Source: Nereida ignava (GTDB lineage: Bacteria > Pseudomonadota > Alphaproteobacteria > Rhodobacterales > Rhodobacteraceae). From it: DNA of 64,000 nt. A model generated the notes under the pieces. It worked only from the letters and a program-made list of their open reading frames with translations, searched no databases and had not been told where the DNA came from. Of the stretch, positions 33,650 through 42,593 are shown in pieces. The position numbers and the translations under genes are program-made. Position 1 is the first letter of the stretch; each line of letters opens with the position of its first letter. The stretch spans positions 1 to 64,000 of the forward strand of contig NZ_CVPC01000007.1 of the NCBI RefSeq assembly GCF_001049735.1, given 5' to 3'.

Positions 33650-34039
33650 TTATACGCGGCGACGCTTTGGTGGGCGGCAACCGTTGTGCGCCATTGGTGT
33701 CACGTCACGGATAGATGTGATGTTGAAACCAACTGCAGCCAAAGCACGCAGTGCAGATTCACGGCCTGAACCGGGACCTTGCACTTCGACTTCAAGCGTT
33801 TTCACGCCGTGCTCTTGCGCTTTTTTACCAGCATCTTCAGCCGCCATCTGCGCCGCATATGGCGTAGACTTACGTGAGCCTTTGAAGCCCATTGTGCCAG
33901 CTGACGACCAAGAAATCGCGTTGCCTTGCACATCTGAGATGAGGATTTTTGTGTTGTTGAAAGAAGAGTTTACGTGAGCAACGCCGGCGGCGATATTCTT
34001 ACGTTCTTTTTTCTTAGTGCGGGTCTTATCACGAGCCAT
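33650..34039 (-). CDS. rpsK: 30S ribosomal protein S11
   Basis: Encodes 129 residues with the S11 segments [35 protein letters not shown] and the C-terminal [18 protein letters not shown]. It contributes to the 30S platform near the mRNA exit. It begins 13 bases after rpsM. Confidence 0.98.
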   Translation of the reverse strand: MARDKTRTKKKERKNIAAGVAHVNSSFNNTKILISDVQGNAISWSSAGTMGFKGSRKSTPYAAQMAAEDAGKKAQEHGVKTLEVEVQGPGSGRESALRALAAVGFNITSIRDVTPMAHNGCRPPKRRRV

Positions 34040-34052
34040 GGATCAGTCCCCC

Positions 34053-34421
34053 TTATTTCTTCTTACCAGCAATGGCCTTTGCGGGGCCTTTGCGAGTACG
34101 AGCGTTAGTGTGTGTGCGCTGACCACGGACAGGCAGGTTACGACGGTGACGCAGGCCACGGTAGCAACCAAGATCCATCAGACGCTTGATGTTCATCGTT
34201 GTTTCACGACGCAGGTCGCCTTCAACGGTGTAGTTTTCGTCGATGTGCTCACGCAGTGACAAAATTTCCGCATCGGAAAGTTCATTCACGCGGCGCGTGA
34301 GGTCGATCCCCAACGCTTCGCAAATCGCATAAGCAGAGGTGTTCCCAATGCCAGTAACATAAGTGAGGGCAATCACGACGCGCTTATTCGTCGGGACGTT
34401 AACGCCGGCAATACGAGCCAA
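34053..34421 (-). CDS. rpsM: 30S ribosomal protein S13
   Basis: Encodes 122 residues starting [20 protein letters not shown], with [20 protein letters not shown] in the C-terminal half. S13 sits in the 30S head and contacts the 50S subunit. A 187-base gap separates it from adk, room for its own promoter. Confidence 0.98.
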   Translation of the reverse strand: MARIAGVNVPTNKRVVIALTYVTGIGNTSAYAICEALGIDLTRRVNELSDAEILSLREHIDENYTVEGDLRRETTMNIKRLMDLGCYRGLRHRRNLPVRGQRTHTNARTRKGPAKAIAGKKK

Positions 34422-34533
34422 TGTTCTCTTCCTTTTTCAGTTGCGGATCCGTAGTTCCAGACCCTTTTTTCACAACATCGGACGGAAAGTCCTTTGTCAT
34501 ATCGAGATATTTTGCACTCAAAAAGCGCAACTA

Positions 34534-34554
34534 CCCCGACTCAGATGAGCGGGG
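34534..34554 (-). other. hairpin between adk and rpsM
   Basis: CCCCG plus CTCA (34534 to 34543) pair with TGAG plus CGGGG (34546 to 34554), with one bulged base and a 2-base loop. On the minus strand a run of five Ts follows only after nine more bases, so it is a poor terminator and may be a processing or stabilising stem separating adk from the alpha operon. Confidence 0.4.
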
Positions 34555-34608
34555 CAGATAGGGCTAGCTAGGGCCTTTTGGCTCAAGCGTCAATATGAGG
34601 TTGATCAA

Positions 34609-35253
34609 TCAATCCAGAATAGCGTTGATTTCGCCAGCAACGTCACCGATTTCACCAAGACCGTTCACCGAAGACAGCTGATCCTTGGCGTAATAATAAC
34701 CAATCAGCGGGCTGGTCTGTTTATAATAAGCCATCAGACGCGTCTTCAGGCTGTCTTCGTTGTCATCTGCGCGTCGCTGGAAATTGCTACTGCCGCAGTT
34801 CGAGCACTTACCATCTGCTGGCTGTGGCTTGGTCGCATCATTATAGACTTCACCACAGTCACCACAGGTTGAGCGGGCCGTAATCCGAGCCACAAGAGCC
34901 TCGTCATCAACACGCATTTCAATCACTGCATCAAGTGATGCTCCGATCTTATCCATTAACTTTGTCAGAGCATCCGCCTGAGGCAACGTGCGCGGGAAGC
35001 CATCAAAGATGAAACCGCCCTTTGCATCACCGGTCAGCTTTTCTTCGATCAAACCAATAACGATCTCATCGGTCACCAAGTTCCCCGCATCCATCACTGC
35101 CGCGACTTTTTTGCCCATCTCGGTTCCGGATGTCTTTGCTTCGCGAAGCATGTCACCGGTTGAGAGTTGGATCATATAGCGTTGCTCAACGAGCTTGCGT
35201 GCTTGGGTGCCTTTACCAGCACCAGGAGGTCCGAGGAGAATGATGTTCGTCAT
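34609..35253 (-). CDS. adk: adenylate kinase
   Basis: Encodes 214 residues. P-loop is [13 protein letters not shown], with [14 protein letters not shown] in the core. The long LID domain carries four cysteines (CGDCGE and CSNCGS) that would bind zinc, a variant seen in Gram-positives and several alphaproteobacteria, where E. coli has other residues. ATG at 35253 is the normal start. It lies between secY and rpsM. Confidence 0.97.
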   Translation of the reverse strand: MTNIILLGPPGAGKGTQARKLVEQRYMIQLSTGDMLREAKTSGTEMGKKVAAVMDAGNLVTDEIVIGLIEEKLTGDAKGGFIFDGFPRTLPQADALTKLMDKIGASLDAVIEMRVDDEALVARITARSTCGDCGEVYNDATKPQPADGKCSNCGSSNFQRRADDNEDSLKTRLMAYYKQTSPLIGYYYAKDQLSSVNGLGEIGDVAGEINAILD

Positions 35254-35351
35254 ATTTTTAGGTCTTTCTTGGCGATTCACCGAGCTTGTATACTATTGGA
35301 TACCAAAACGCCCCTATAAATTTGCAGAGGCGCTTAGTAATTTATCAAATC

Positions 35352-36716
35352 TTAACGGCGAACTGGGCTGCGTTTTTTCCGGCGACCCTTGCCTTTGCCA
35401 CTTAGCTGGGACTTTTCAATCAAGCCCTCGTACTGGTGAGCGAGCAAATGCGACTGGATTTGTTGAACCGTATCCATACCGACGCTGACGATAATCAGAA
35501 TAGATGTGCCGCCAAAATACGCCGTAATTTGCAAGTTTGAGCGGATCATCTCAGGCAGCAAACACACCAGCGCAAGATAGCCAGCACCAAGCACCAGTAG
35601 ACGCGTTACGACATAATCAAGATACTCAGCTGTTTTCTTGCCGGGGCGAATGCCGGGAACAAAACCGTTCTGGTTCTTCAGGTTGTCCGCAACTTCTTCG
35701 GTCTTAAAGGCGACGTTGAAAGTGTAAAAGAACGTGAAGAAAATGATCATTGCCGCAAAGAACACGAGGTAAAGTGGCTGACCCGGTCCGAAATAGGCAA
35801 GAACAGTCGACATGAACGGACTTGTTTGATTCCCGCTAAATGTTGCGAGGGTGGTTGGCAACAGTAACAGAGACGATGCAAAAATCGCCGGGATAACGCC
35901 AGCCGGGTTCACTTTGACGGGCAAATGGCTTGAACCGCCATCATACACCTTCATACCGACTTGGCGGCGCGGATACTGGATGGTGATTTTCCGTAAAGCG
36001 CGCTCCATGAAGACGACAAATGTAAGCGTCGCCCCAATCATAAAGAGAACACCAACGATCGTAGCAGAGTTCAGTGCACCAGAACGGCCTTGGCTAAAGA
36101 ACTGAGCAAAGGCCAACGGCAATTCTGCAATAATACCAACGAAGATAATCAGAGATATCCCATTACCGATGCCGCGTGCTGTAATCTGCTCACCAAGCCA
36201 CATCAGGAACATCGTGCCACCCACAAGGGTCACAACACACGAAATGCGGAAGAACCAACCGGGATCAGTCACAAGATCGCCAGCCTCAAGCGAAACAGCC
36301 AACCCATACGCTTGGAACGTCGCCAGCACCACTGTGCCGTAACGCGTGAACTGGTTGATTTTCTTACGGCCAGGCTCGCCTTCTTTTTTCAGCTGCTCGA
36401 AATAGGGAACCATCGCTGTCAAAAGCTGAATGATAATCGAAGCTGAGATGTAAGGCATAATGCCGAGGGCAAAGATACCCATCCGCGACAGCGCACCACC
36501 CGTAAACATGCCCAAGACGCCTGCAATACCGCTGGCCGCTTGATCCATAAACGTACGCAGACTGTCTGCATCGATGCCGGGTACAGGGATATAGGTCCCG
36601 ATCCGATAGACGATTAACAAACCAATCGTAAATAAAATGCGCTGGCGCAATTCGGTCGCTTTGCCGAAAGCCCCCCACGACATGTTGGAGGCCATTTGTT
36701 CCGCAGCTGATGCCAT
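35352..36716 (-). CDS. secY: preprotein translocase channel SecY
   Basis: Encodes 454 residues with ten transmembrane helices, the central Sec channel. Recognised parts are RILFTIGLLIVYRIGTYIPV, the plug region SGIAGVLGMFTGGALSRMGI, and the C5/C6 regions with PGIRPGKKTAEYLDYV. The protein ends in a basic tail (KGRRKKRSPVRR). It follows rplO in the spc operon. Confidence 0.98.
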   Translation of the reverse strand: MASAAEQMASNMSWGAFGKATELRQRILFTIGLLIVYRIGTYIPVPGIDADSLRTFMDQAASGIAGVLGMFTGGALSRMGIFALGIMPYISASIIIQLLTAMVPYFEQLKKEGEPGRKKINQFTRYGTVVLATFQAYGLAVSLEAGDLVTDPGWFFRISCVVTLVGGTMFLMWLGEQITARGIGNGISLIIFVGIIAELPLAFAQFFSQGRSGALNSATIVGVLFMIGATLTFVVFMERALRKITIQYPRRQVGMKVYDGGSSHLPVKVNPAGVIPAIFASSLLLLPTTLATFSGNQTSPFMSTVLAYFGPGQPLYLVFFAAMIIFFTFFYTFNVAFKTEEVADNLKNQNGFVPGIRPGKKTAEYLDYVVTRLLVLGAGYLALVCLLPEMIRSNLQITAYFGGTSILIIVSVGMDTVQQIQSHLLAHQYEGLIEKSQLSGKGKGRRKKRSPVRR

Positions 36717-36822
36717 ATCAATCGTCTCTTTTAATCAAATGCGCCGCCAGACGGCTTCCCGTTGGCGGCGCTTGGAAAACTTAAAGCGTTATGTAAGGGG
36801 CGTAAGCGCCCCTAACAACCTC

Positions 36823-37302
36823 TTATTCAGCGGCCGCTTCTTTTGCTGGGCCAGTAACGGTCAATTTACCGCCGGCTTTTTCAACAGCGGCGATCGCGCC
36901 AGCTGATGCGCCAGTTACTTCAGCAGTAATTTTCGCTGTTACTTCGCCTTTGGCGAGAATGCGAATACCGTCAAGCTTGCGGCGCACAACACCTGTAGAT
37001 ACCAGTGTATCTTCGGTGATTTTGCCAGCTTCCAGAACACCTGCGTCGATGAACTTCTGGATCAAACCAAGATTGATGACTGCAAATTTCTTGCGGTTCG
37101 GCTTATTGAAGCCACGCTTTGGAAGGCGTTGGTAGAGGGGCATCTGCCCGCCTTCAAAACCTTTAATCGCAACACCTGAACGGGACTTTTGACCCTTGAT
37201 ACCACGGCCACCAGTCTTACCAGTGCCAGAACCCGGACCACGACCAACGCGCTTGCGTTTTTTGGTTGCACCGGGATTGTCGTGTAGTTCGTTGAGTTTC
37301 AT
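36823..37302 (-). CDS. rplO: 50S ribosomal protein L15
   Basis: Encodes 159 residues starting [20 protein letters not shown], with [19 protein letters not shown] and [19 protein letters not shown]15 binds 23S rRNA late in assembly. A 203-base gap containing a terminator-like hairpin separates it from rpmD upstream. Confidence 0.98.
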   Translation of the reverse strand: MKLNELHDNPGATKKRKRVGRGPGSGTGKTGGRGIKGQKSRSGVAIKGFEGGQMPLYQRLPKRGFNKPNRKKFAVINLGLIQKFIDAGVLEAGKITEDTLVSTGVVRRKLDGIRILAKGEVTAKITAEVTGASAGAIAAVEKAGGKLTVTGPAKEAAAE

Positions 37303-37454
37303 ATCGCTTCTCCTTTGCCGGACGGTCTCCCCGAAGCGAACGGGAGGGACACGGCGTTAAAATGATTCGGGGCGCCCAACGGATGCCCACTGGCGGCGTA
37401 TAGACCCGCAACGCCTTTGGATCAAGGTGCTCCACGCATCAATTACGCCAAACG

Positions 37455-37482
37455 AAAAGCGCCCCGCACGGATGCGAGGCGC
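37455..37482 (-). terminator. terminator-like hairpin between rpmD and rplO
   Basis: On the minus strand GCGCC-CGCA pairs with TGCG-GGCGC (plus 37459 to 37482), followed by TTTTCG. It lies inside the ribosomal cluster, 11 to 50 bases after rpmD. It should weaken or end transcription here, implying a promoter or antitermination for rplO-secY-adk. Confidence 0.6.
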
Positions 37483-37505
37483 AAATCTGTCAACTAAGCC
37501 GAAGC

Positions 37506-37694
37506 TCAGCCTTTTTCTTCGATGATCTCAACCATGTGAGAGATAGAATTAACCATGCCACGAACGGATGGTGTGTCTTCTAGCTCACGGGTTTTGTGCA
37601 TTTTGTTCAAGCCCAGACCGATCAAAGTCTTACGCTGCTTTTCAGGGCGGCGAATGGGTGAACCGATTTGCTTAACAACGATGGTTTTAGCCAT
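37506..37694 (-). CDS. rpmD: 50S ribosomal protein L30
   Basis: Encodes 62 residues starting [20 protein letters not shown], with [20 protein letters not shown] typical of L30. It follows rpsE by 12 bases. Confidence 0.97.
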   Translation of the reverse strand: MAKTIVVKQIGSPIRRPEKQRKTLIGLGLNKMHKTRELEDTPSVRGMVNSISHMVEIIEEKG

Positions 37695-37706
37695 TGGTCA
37701 GTCTCC

Positions 37707-38276
37707 TTAAGCTTCGGCTTCAGCGGCAGGCGCTGGAGCGTCAGTTTTGGGCAGGATGTCAGCCACTTTCTTACCACGGCGCTGTGCCACCTGACGGGGG
37801 CTGCTTTCCTTGGTGAGGCCATCCAACGTAGCGCGGATCATGTTGTAAGGGTTCTGCGAACCGATTGACTTAGCAACCACGTCCTGAACACCCAACATCT
37901 CGAACACAGCACGCATTGGACCACCAGCAATGATACCAGTACCCGTTGGGGCGGTACGCATTACAACTTTGCCTGCGCCGTGACGGCCAGCCATATCGTG
38001 GTGCAATGTGCGGCCTTCGCGAAGAGGCACACGGATCATCTGACGCTTTGCTTGCTCAGTGGCTTTGCGAATGGCCTCGGGGACCTCTTTCGCTTTACCT
38101 TTACCGAAGCCAACACGGCCTTTCTGATCGCCGACAACTACGAGTGCGGCGAAGCCAAAGCGCTTACCACCCTTTACAGTTTTCGACACACGGTTGATCG
38201 CCACCAGACGGTCGGCGAATTCAGGGGTCTCTTCGCGATCGCGACCTTTACCCCGACGGTTTTCACGTTCTGCCAT
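37707..38276 (-). CDS. rpsE: 30S ribosomal protein S5
   Basis: Encodes 189 residues. The double-stranded RNA-binding segment [19 protein letters not shown] and the [19 protein letters not shown] and [13 protein letters not shown]-like region (here [20 protein letters not shown]) identify S5, which affects translation accuracy. It sits between rplR and rpmD with 11- and 12-base gaps. Confidence 0.98.
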   Translation of the reverse strand: MAERENRRGKGRDREETPEFADRLVAINRVSKTVKGGKRFGFAALVVVGDQKGRVGFGKGKAKEVPEAIRKATEQAKRQMIRVPLREGRTLHHDMAGRHGAGKVVMRTAPTGTGIIAGGPMRAVFEMLGVQDVVAKSIGSQNPYNMIRATLDGLTKESSPRQVAQRRGKKVADILPKTDAPAPAAEAEA

Positions 38277-38287
38277 TTTCCGTCTCC

Positions 38288-38647
38288 TTAGATCTTCAGA
38301 CCACCTTCACGAGCAGCATCGGCCAAAGCCTTTACTTTCCCGTGAAAGAGGAAACCGCCACGATCGAAGTATGCTTCTTCGACACCGGCTTTTTTCGCAC
38401 GTTCCGCGATCACTGCACCAACTTTCGTTGCTGCTGCGATGTTGTTCTGACCTACGACACCCAAGTCTTTCTCCATAGAGGAAGCTGAGGCAACTGTTTT
38501 ACCAGCTACATCGTCGATCAGCTGTACGCTGATGTTTTTGTTTGAACGGTGAACGGACAAACGCATACGTCCTGCATTCACCTTGCGAAGTTTGTTCCGA
38601 ACGCGCAGGCGGCGCTTAAGGAACAGAGTTCTTTTACTGTTAGCCAT
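38288..38647 (-). CDS. rplR: 50S ribosomal protein L18
   Basis: Encodes 119 residues starting [20 protein letters not shown] and ending [16 protein letters not shown]18 binds 5S rRNA in the central protuberance. It follows rplF by 12 bases. Confidence 0.98.
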   Translation of the reverse strand: MANSKRTLFLKRRLRVRNKLRKVNAGRMRLSVHRSNKNISVQLIDDVAGKTVASASSMEKDLGVVGQNNIAAATKVGAVIAERAKKAGVEEAYFDRGGFLFHGKVKALADAAREGGLKI

Positions 38648-38659
38648 AGCTGCGGTTCC

Positions 38660-39193
38660 TTACTTCTTCTTACCTTCTTTGCGGAAGATATATTCGTCGA
38701 CATACTTGATCCCCTTGCCTTTATAAGGCTCGGGCTTACGCCAAGCGCGGATGTTTGCCGCAACCTGACCGACCTGTTGTTCGTCGATACCTTCCACAAT
38801 GAGCTGTGTGTTCTTCGGGGCAGTTACTGTAACGCCATCTGGAACTTGGAACACAACGTCATGGGACAGACCCAATGACAGTTTGATGTTCTTGCCTTCC
38901 ATGGCAGCACGATAACCAACGCCGTTGATCTCTAGCTCTTTTTTGAAGCCGTCAGTCACACCAGTCACCAGGTTGGCAACCATTGTCCGGGTCATGCCCC
39001 ACTGTTGACGTGCACGCTTGGACTTGCCGCGTGGCGTCACAGACAAAGCACCATCTTCAACGGCGAGTGTGACATCGTCAGTCGCGGTGAAGGAACGGAC
39101 ACCCTTAGGGCCTTTCACTTCAACGGTCTGACCGTCGATTTTCGCTTCTACACCGGAGGGCAGAGCAACTGGTTTTTTACCAATACGAGACAT
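38660..39193 (-). CDS. rplF: 50S ribosomal protein L6
   Basis: Encodes 177 residues starting [20 protein letters not shown], with the C-terminal signature [20 protein letters not shown]. The open frame continues 22 codons upstream into rpsH; the ATG at 39193, with GGAGGAAC just before it, is the true start. Confidence 0.98.
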   Translation of the reverse strand: MSRIGKKPVALPSGVEAKIDGQTVEVKGPKGVRSFTATDDVTLAVEDGALSVTPRGKSKRARQQWGMTRTMVANLVTGVTDGFKKELEINGVGYRAAMEGKNIKLSLGLSHDVVFQVPDGVTVTAPKNTQLIVEGIDEQQVGQVAANIRAWRKPEPYKGKGIKYVDEYIFRKEGKKK

Positions 39194-39203
39194 CTGTTCC
39201 TCC

Positions 39204-39596
39204 TTAGAAGACTGTGCAGAGCACTTCGCCGCCGACGTTGGCTGCGCGTGCGTTTGCATCCGACATCACGCCACGAGACGTGCTGACAATCGACACACCC
39301 AAGCCCTGACGGACGGTGGGAATATCATTAGCGCCCATGTAAACGCGGCGGCCAGGTGTAGAAACCCGCTTCACTTCGCGAATAACAGGAGTGCCTTCGT
39401 AGTATTTCAGGCTGATTTCGAAAGCAGGGTGGCCATCAATGCCAGTCTTGCCTTCATAACCGCGGATGTAGCCTTCGTCGGCAAGTACATCCAGAACCCA
39501 AGCACGGAGCTTGGACGCAGGGGTTTCAACCGTGGATTTGCCGCGCATCTGACCATTGCGGATGCGTGTCAACATATCACCGATAGGATCGTTCAT
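39204..39596 (-). CDS. rpsH: 30S ribosomal protein S8
   Basis: Encodes 130 residues starting [20 protein letters not shown] and ending with the [20 protein letters not shown] region that binds 16S rRNA. In enterobacteria S8 represses the spc operon by binding near rplE; that is not shown here. Confidence 0.98.
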   Translation of the reverse strand: MNDPIGDMLTRIRNGQMRGKSTVETPASKLRAWVLDVLADEGYIRGYEGKTGIDGHPAFEISLKYYEGTPVIREVKRVSTPGRRVYMGANDIPTVRQGLGVSIVSTSRGVMSDANARAANVGGEVLCTVF

Positions 39597-39610
39597 TTGT
39601 TAAACCTCCC

Positions 39611-39916
39611 TTACCAGCTTGACTTGACCATACCAGGGATTTGACCCTGGCTGCCAAGCTCACGAAGAGCAATACGGCTGACCTTAAGCTTACGGTAGTA
39701 AGCGTGGGGACGGCCTGTAAGTTGGCAACGGTTGTGAAGGCGTGTAGCCGAAGAGTTGCGGGGCAATTTTGCCAGCTCAAGCTGTGCTTTGAACCGCTCT
39801 TCCATGGGCTTGCTTTCGTCACGCGCGATTGACTTAAGCTCAACACGCTTAGCGGCAAATTTCTCCACCAGGCGCTGACGCTTTTTCTCGCGTTCGATCA
39901 TAGATTTTTTAGCCAT
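39611..39916 (-). CDS. rpsN: 30S ribosomal protein S14
   Basis: Encodes 101 residues, the long, zinc-free form: the C-terminal signature reads [20 protein letters not shown] without the CxxC pairs of the short zinc form. It lies between rplE and rpsH. Confidence 0.98.
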   Translation of the reverse strand: MAKKSMIEREKKRQRLVEKFAAKRVELKSIARDESKPMEERFKAQLELAKLPRNSSATRLHNRCQLTGRPHAYYRKLKVSRIALRELGSQGQIPGMVKSSW

Positions 39917-39935
39917 ATCTCAGTCCTCTCCGCGC

Positions 39936-40499
39936 TTACGAATTGAAGGGCATGTTGAAAGCTTTCAACAGTGCCTTGGCTTCCGCATCCGTTGGCGCGG
40001 TAGTGCAGATGATGATGTCCATGCCCCAGACTTCGTCGACTTTATCAAAGTCGATTTCAGGGAACACGATGTGCTCTTTCATACCCATGGCGTAGTTGCC
40101 ACGGCCATCGAATGACTTACCCGAGATGCCGCGGAAGTCGCGGATACGAGGCATTGCGATGGTGATAAAGCGATCAAGGAATTCGTACATACGCTCGCCG
40201 CGCAATGTTACTTTGGTACCAAGAGGCATATCTTCACGAACCCGGAAGCCCGCGATTGATTTCTTGGCCATTGTAACAACAGCTTTTTGACCAGCGATTG
40301 CAGTCAGATCTTCCTGAGCCGCTTTCACCTTCTTGCTGTCTTTAACGCTTTCAGCGCCCGCACCGATGTTCAGAACAATTTTGTCCAAACGCGGGATCTG
40401 CATGTCGTTCTTGTAGCCGAACTCTTCTTTCATCGACGCACGAATGGTGTCGTTGTAAAGAGACTTCAGACGGGGGGTGTAGTTTGCTGTATCAAGCAT
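39936..40499 (-). CDS. rplE: 50S ribosomal protein L5
   Basis: Encodes 187 residues starting [20 protein letters not shown], with the core [17 protein letters not shown] and [19 protein letters not shown]5 binds 5S rRNA. Its ATG at 40499 lies 8 bases inside the end of rplX, indicating translational coupling; a TTG one codon earlier is less likely. Confidence 0.97.
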   Translation of the reverse strand: MLDTANYTPRLKSLYNDTIRASMKEEFGYKNDMQIPRLDKIVLNIGAGAESVKDSKKVKAAQEDLTAIAGQKAVVTMAKKSIAGFRVREDMPLGTKVTLRGERMYEFLDRFITIAMPRIRDFRGISGKSFDGRGNYAMGMKEHIVFPEIDFDKVDEVWGMDIIICTTAPTDAEAKALLKAFNMPFNS

Positions 40500-40803
40500 C
40501 AATCACGTCTCCCGTGGTTTTGGCGAAGCGAACTTTCTTGTCGCCTTCCATTTTGAAGCCGACGCGTGTTGCTTTGCCGTTCTTGTCGGCAAACGCGAGG
40601 TTCGACAGCTCGATGGGCATTGCTTTTGGAATGCGGCCACCTTGGCTTGTCTGCGATTGGCGTGTGTGGCGGATGGCGATGTTAACGCCTTCGACAACAG
40701 CCTTGCCAGCGGACGGGTCAACAGACTGAATTGTGCCTGTTTTGCCTTTGTCTTTGCCAGCGATCACGATGACAGTGTCACCTTTTTTCAACTTAGCAGC
40801 CAT
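40492..40803 (-). CDS. rplX: 50S ribosomal protein L24
   Basis: Encodes 103 residues starting [20 protein letters not shown] (KOW motif), with [21 protein letters not shown]24 initiates 50S assembly. It follows rplN by one base and overlaps rplE. Confidence 0.98.
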   Translation of the reverse strand: MAAKLKKGDTVIVIAGKDKGKTGTIQSVDPSAGKAVVEGVNIAIRHTRQSQTSQGGRIPKAMPIELSNLAFADKNGKATRVGFKMEGDKKVRFAKTTGDVIDA

Positions 40804-40804
40804 A

Positions 40805-41173
40805 TCACAGCACCTCCGGCGCGAGCGAGATGATTTTCATGAAGTTTTTGGCGCGCAATTCGCGAACAACTGGCCCGAAGATACGTGTGCCGATTGGCTC
40901 ACCGTTGGTGTTCAGGATAACTGCTGCGTTACGGTCAAAGCGAATTGCTGTGCCGTCTTCGCGACGAACTTCTTTAGCGGTGCGAACAACTACGGCCTTA
41001 CGGACGTCGCCTTTTTTCACACGGCCACGTGGGATGGCTTCTTTAACCGAGACGACAATGATGTCACCTACGGAAGCGTACTTACGCTTAGAGCCACCCA
41101 ACACCTTAATGCACTGAACACGGCGAGCGCCGCTGTTGTCAGCAACATCCAGGTTGGTCTGCATCTGGATCAT
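40805..41173 (-). CDS. rplN: 50S ribosomal protein L14
   Basis: Encodes 122 residues starting [20 protein letters not shown], with [20 protein letters not shown] and the [12 protein letters not shown] end. L14 lies at the subunit interface. Confidence 0.98.
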   Translation of the reverse strand: MIQMQTNLDVADNSGARRVQCIKVLGGSKRKYASVGDIIVVSVKEAIPRGRVKKGDVRKAVVVRTAKEVRREDGTAIRFDRNAAVILNTNGEPIGTRIFGPVVRELRAKNFMKIISLAPEVL

Positions 41174-41246
41174 TTGGTTTCTCCCGACCTTTGGGGGGCG
41201 ATGCGTGCCCTATCCCCAGGGTTTCGATTAAGCTGTGAAGCCTGAC

Positions 41247-41477
41247 TTAGTCTGTCAGAACTTCCCAACGCTTTGTCTTAGAACGCGGCGCACATTCGAT
41301 GATACGAACGAGGTCACCAACATTAAAAGAATTCTTCTCATCGTGCGCCCGGTACTTCTTGGACTTACGGATGGTCTTTTTCAGAACGGGGTGTGTGAAG
41401 CGACGCTCAACCGATACAGTGACGGTTTGCTCGTTTTGGTTGCTTGTGACAACACCTTGCAGGATACGCTTGGGCAT
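41247..41477 (-). CDS. rpsQ: 30S ribosomal protein S17
   Basis: Encodes 76 residues starting [20 protein letters not shown], with [20 protein letters not shown]17 is an early 16S rRNA-binding protein. It follows rpmC by three bases. Confidence 0.98.
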   Translation of the reverse strand: MPKRILQGVVTSNQNEQTVTVSVERRFTHPVLKKTIRKSKKYRAHDEKNSFNVGDLVRIIECAPRSKTKRWEVLTD

Positions 41478-41480
41478 AGG

Positions 41481-41687
41481 TTAAGCCTCCGCTGCAGCAG
41501 ATGCTGCTTTTTCGTTCAGAATTGTTTTTACACGTGCCGCGTCACGACGGACTTGGCGCATACGTGCTGTGTTCTCAAGTTGGCCAGTCGCCTGCTGAAA
41601 CCGCAGGTTAAAGCTTTCTTTTTTGAGCGATGCGAGGTCTTCGCGAAGCTGATCCGGCGACTTATCGCGGAGTTCTTTAGCGTCCAT
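41481..41687 (-). CDS. rpmC: 50S ribosomal protein L29
   Basis: Encodes 68 residues starting [20 protein letters not shown], a helical hairpin near the peptide exit. It is the first gene of the ribosomal cluster in this window; the usual upstream neighbours rplP and rpsC are absent. The 223 bases before it must contain the promoter for the whole spc-alpha set, but I could not assign its hexamers. Confidence 0.97.
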   Translation of the reverse strand: MDAKELRDKSPDQLREDLASLKKESFNLRFQQATGQLENTARMRQVRRDAARVKTILNEKAASAAAEA

Positions 41688-41910
41688 TGGACTATTCCTT
41701 TTTCAACATCACCAGCGGGCCCCCGAGGGTCACCCCGATTCTGGTGGAGTGGGTGTAGAAGCTGGCCGTATAGGGGGGATAGTGAAACCACGCAACCCCT
41801 TTGTTTTTATCGCCCGCAGTATGGGCCAAAAGGGAAGAACCACCCCGCATCATCGTCGGGACGGTCAATGACACTGGCTTGACGCAAGGCGATCAGGTAT
41901 CGACTGCGCC

Positions 41911-42528
41911 ATGACACAGATTAAATCGCTCTTCGCAACCCGCCTTTATTCAGCCGCTCTGTCACAGCACGGCAAAATTGACCCAACCGAGCTGGAGCAA
42001 TCCTGCTATGTCATCGCAGAAGATGATGAGGCTGGCCAAGAGTGGTGCGAGCAAAACGGCTATGCAGGCTACACCAGCTATGCGTCCCTTACGGATTTGC
42101 CGTGGCGCTTTCCGATCTTCAAGGATGTGGTGGATGCGCTCGATAAACACGTAGCTGAATTTGCCAAGGACCTGTGTTTTGACTTGGGGGACCGTGAATT
42201 GGTGTTGGAAGACATCTGGATAAACATCCTGCCAGAAGGTGGCATCCACACATCCCACATCCACCCCCATTCGGTTATTTCTGGAACCACCTATGTAGCC
42301 ATGCCCGAAGACACCTCGGCGCTGAAACTTGAAGACCCACGTTCACAAATGATGATGGCGGCACCACCCCGCACCGCGAACGCACGGGAAGAGCTAAAAA
42401 CATTCGTGTACGCCAAACCTGCCGTCGGAGATGTTTTGCTTTGGGAAAGCTGGCTGCGCCACGAAGTGCCCATGAACATGTCCGAAGAAGACCGGATCAG
42501 CGTTAGCTTCAATTATAAGTGGGCCTAG
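41911..42528 (+). CDS. putative 2-oxoglutarate-Fe(II) oxygenase (TIGR02466-like)
   Basis: Encodes 205 residues of a family annotated as putative 2OG-Fe(II) oxygenases. The start resembles family members (IKSLFATRLYSAAL), and the iron-binding HxH or HxD region is probably HTSHIHPHSVISG, with a distal histidine in WLRHEVPMNM and an arginine in DRISVSFNYKW. Substrate unknown. It is divergent from rpmC and ends at a terminator before the convergent putA. Confidence 0.8.
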   Translation: MTQIKSLFATRLYSAALSQHGKIDPTELEQSCYVIAEDDEAGQEWCEQNGYAGYTSYASLTDLPWRFPIFKDVVDALDKHVAEFAKDLCFDLGDRELVLEDIWINILPEGGIHTSHIHPHSVISGTTYVAMPEDTSALKLEDPRSQMMMAAPPRTANAREELKTFVYAKPAVGDVLLWESWLRHEVPMNMSEEDRISVSFNYKWA

Positions 42529-42542
42529 CCCATACAGAACAT

Positions 42543-42584
42543 CGCAGGCACCGCTTCACACTATAACAGCGGCGCCTGCGTTTT
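42543..42584 (+). terminator. terminator between oxygenase gene and putA
   Basis: CGCAGGC-CCGC and GCGG-GCCTGCG form an 11-bp stem with opposing single-base bulges around a 14-base loop, followed by TTTT on the plus strand. It lies between two convergent genes. Confidence 0.8.
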
Positions 42585-42593
42585 GATCCAAGC

